Positions 62,312 through 64,000 of a stretch of 64,000 nucleotides of DNA are shown piece after piece. Below the pieces are notes generated by a model. That model was given only the letters and a program-made list of their open reading frames with translations. It was not told where the DNA came from and ran no database searches. Every line of letters begins with the position of its first letter. Position 1 is the first letter of the stretch. Source of the stretch: Bacteroidia bacterium (GTDB taxonomy: Bacteria > Bacteroidota > Bacteroidia > Flavobacteriales > Flavobacteriaceae); assembly GCA_030432635.1 (NCBI GenBank), contig JAUIMB010000007.1, positions 1 through 64,000 of the forward strand, in the 5' to 3' direction. The position numbers were made by a program, and so were the translations under genes.

Positions 62312-64000
62312 CTAGCCGATGATCATTCCCGCAATTGTCGCGGAAATTAATGAGGCCAAAGTACCTCCAATTAAGGCTTTCATTCCGAACCTTGACAATT
62401 GTGTTCGTTGACCAGGAGCCAAGGATCCAATGCCTCCAATTTGAATTCCGATAGAAGCAAAATTTGCGAAACCACAAAGCATATAGGTCGCCATGATGAC
62501 TGACTTTTCATACTTTAAATGTGTGGCGTTGGCGACATTTTTAAGGTCAGCCAATTGGATATACCCAATAAATTCACTAGCTGCTAATTTGATGCCCAAT
62601 AGTTGTCCCATGAGCGCCATATCTTCCGTAGCCACTCCAATGAGCCACATGAGCGGAGCAAAAATATAACCTAGAATGAATTCTAGTGAAAGCGCAGTGT
62701 AATCTGTTGCATTTACAATCCAATCATTCAATCCTGTATAATAACCTATGATGTTAAAAATCCAATTTACCATAGCGATGAAAGCTACAAATACCAATAA
62801 CATGGCACCCACGTTAACCGCTAGTCTCAGTCCTTCTGTGGTCCCATTGGCAATAGCTTCCAGTATGTTTGACCCAATTTTTTCTTGGGATACTGAAACA
62901 TCTGTGTTTACACTTTCTGTTTGAGGATATAATATTTTGGAAATCACAATGGCTCCAGGCGCAGCCATAACTGAGGCTGCCAGAAGGTGTTTTGCATAAA
63001 ACAAACGTAAGGCTTCATCTTCGCCACCTAAAAACCCTATGTAGGCTGCCAAAACAGCGCCTGCTACGGTTGCCATTCCACCTATCATGACAAGCAGGAT
63101 TTCAGATTTGTTCATTTTTTCGAGGTATGCCTTTATTAATAGAGGTGCTTCTGTTTGACCCAGAAATATGTTTCCGGCAACACTTAAGCTTTCAGCTCCT
63201 GAAATACCAAGAAGTCTTGTAAGCAGGATGCCCATAGCTTTGACTATCCACTGAATGATACCTAAATAAAACAAGACAGAAGTTAGTGCAGAAAAGAAAA
63301 TAATGGTTGGTAATACCTGAAACGCAAAGATGAACCCAAAGGAATCGACGTTGAGCATTCCTCCGAACAGAAACTCGCTTCCTGCTCTAGTGAACTCAAG
63401 TACCTGTACAAAAAGTCCGCCAATTAATTCAAAGGCCTTTTTGATAAAGCCAACCTTTAATACACCAATGGCAATAATGAGTTGAAATCCTAACCCTAAA
63501 CCTACTGTTTTCCAATTTACAGCTCTTCGATTGCTACTAAATAAGAATGCGATAAATACTAGGGTGAGCATTCCTAATGCTCCTCTCCAAAGGCTGTTTA
63601 TAGAAAAGCCTTGGCTTGGAATAATTGAATCGGATGTTGAATCATTTGCAGCTACAATAGCTTCAGCTGAATTCTCTTTAGATGTTTTGAATTTGTAAAC
63701 TACATTCTTTTCTGAAAACACAAGAGTAGAATCGGTTAATTCTGAAATTTTGTAGCGTCTAATGGTATCGTTAGGTGTTGTGTAGTAAAAGACCAACAAA
63801 TTATTTTGGTAAAGATAATCTCCTGAAGCCTTTAGGTTGTTTTTGGCTTTCAAGCTATAGCTAAACTCACCTGCTTCAAATTGAAGCATATCTTCTTCGG
63901 AAATATTGAATAGTGAGACGCTGTTGTCATTTTCTATTGCCTCAAATTGCCATTTTTTTTCTAAGTCCTGACCGAATATTGTTGTTAGTCCAAAAAAAAT
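62312..64000 (-). CDS. Nucleoside transporter (CNT/NupC family) with lipocalin-like N-terminal extension (partial)
   Basis: The reading frame stays open to the window edge, so the start lies beyond it; the visible N-terminal residues (IFFGLTTIFGQ) look like the end of a signal peptide. About 120 residues of beta-rich sequence (LEKKWQFEAIENDNSV, FEAGEFSYSL, NNLLVFYYTTPND) resemble a lipocalin-like module. A full concentrative nucleoside transporter with many membrane helices follows: QVLPTIIFFSALTSVLFYLG, FLGQTEAPLLIKAYLE, MATVAGAVLAAYIGFLGG and the ANFASIGIQIGGIGSLAPGQR end. It should import nucleosides with sodium or protons. The 235 bases between it and thyA hold nothing recognisable. Confidence 0.9.
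   Translation of the reverse strand: MFFGLTTIFGQDLEKKWQFEAIENDNSVSLFNISEEDMLQFEAGEFSYSLKAKNNLKASGDYLYQNNLLVFYYTTPNDTIRRYKISELTDSTLVFSEKNVVYKFKTSKENSAEAIVAANDSTSDSIIPSQGFSINSLWRGALGMLTLVFIAFLFSSNRRAVNWKTVGLGLGFQLIIAIGVLKVGFIKKAFELIGGLFVQVLEFTRAGSEFLFGGMLNVDSFGFIFAFQVLPTIIFFSALTSVLFYLGIIQWIVKAMGILLTRLLGISGAESLSVAGNIFLGQTEAPLLIKAYLEKMNKSEILLVMIGGMATVAGAVLAAYIGFLGGEDEALRLFYAKHLLAASVMAAPGAIVISKILYPQTESVNTDVSVSQEKIGSNILEAIANGTTEGLRLAVNVGAMLLVFVAFIAMVNWIFNIIGYYTGLNDWIVNATDYTALSLEFILGYIFAPLMWLIGVATEDMALMGQLLGIKLAASEFIGYIQLADLKNVANATHLKYEKSVIMATYMLCGFANFASIGIQIGGIGSLAPGQRTQLSRFGMKALIGGTLASLISATIAGMIIG

Overview
The window is a low-GC chromosome segment from a member of the Flavobacteriaceae (phylum Bacteroidota). 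The sequence itself shows this in several ways: type IX secretion (T9SS) proteins and C-terminal sorting signals, SusC/SusD outer-membrane pairs, an ECF sigma/FecR/TonB-receptor trio, a 287-residue Bacteroidota-type primary sigma factor, and promoters of the Bacteroidota form (TTTG, 17-19 bases, TAnnTTTG) rather than the E. coli form. Gene content suggests a gliding or surface-active, probably marine relative of Winogradskyella, Psychroserpens or Olleya, but the genus cannot be fixed from this sequence. No rRNA, CRISPR array, insertion sequence or prophage was seen.

Layout. 1-1128: tail of a T9SS type B cargo protein and its PorP/SprF partner. 1296-3515: a VWA lipoprotein and a SIMPL protein. 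3728-7220: a TPR sensor kinase, a LytTR regulator and a gamma carbonic anhydrase. 7273-15564 (minus strand): an envelope and cofactor gene run, reading CBS protein, nadK, DUF6089, uppS, bamA, two ompH/skp genes and murI. 15644-21188 (plus): pdxJ, an alpha/beta hydrolase, a holin-like membrane protein, tig, clpP and clpX. 21477-31712: housekeeping genes including a bacterial GH3 enzyme, a DUF2797 protein, rpoD-rpsU, an AsmA protein, a queuosine-precursor transporter, a folK-deoxynucleoside kinase fusion and two methyltransferases. 31827-34815: mutS and a tRNA-Gly/tRNA-Leu cassette.

34941-44006 is the first accessory region. Two very acidic lipoproteins built from repeated modules are transcribed away from an ECF sigma factor, a FecR anti-sigma factor and a TonB-dependent transducer. 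A leucine-rich-repeat T9SS cargo protein follows. This looks like a complete surface-signalling unit with its likely surface proteins. 44137-48161 carries an LEA-like lipoprotein, kdtA, a sugar aminotransferase and galE (envelope polysaccharide). 48156-56885 is the second accessory region: a LytS/LytTR two-component system divergent from a susC-susD-lipoprotein-lipoprotein operon. The 535-base divergent region contains phased direct repeats and dyads. No glycan-degrading enzyme accompanies the SusCD pair.

57107-64000 returns to metabolism: a small unknown protein, lspA, fabD, a membrane-tethered dihydrofolate reductase, a mini glycogen-binding-fold protein, a duplicated TonB-C-like protein, thyA, and a nucleoside transporter with an N-terminal extension that runs off the window. 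ThyA makes dihydrofolate, DHFR recycles it, and the transporter brings in nucleosides, so this end has a thymidylate/nucleoside flavour.

The best candidates for something undescribed are the acidic modular lipoproteins with their ECF unit (34941-44006), the phased repeats upstream of susC (50196-50403), and the 2TM-DHFR fusion (58832-59764). All functional statements rest on reading motifs by eye; no database search was run.
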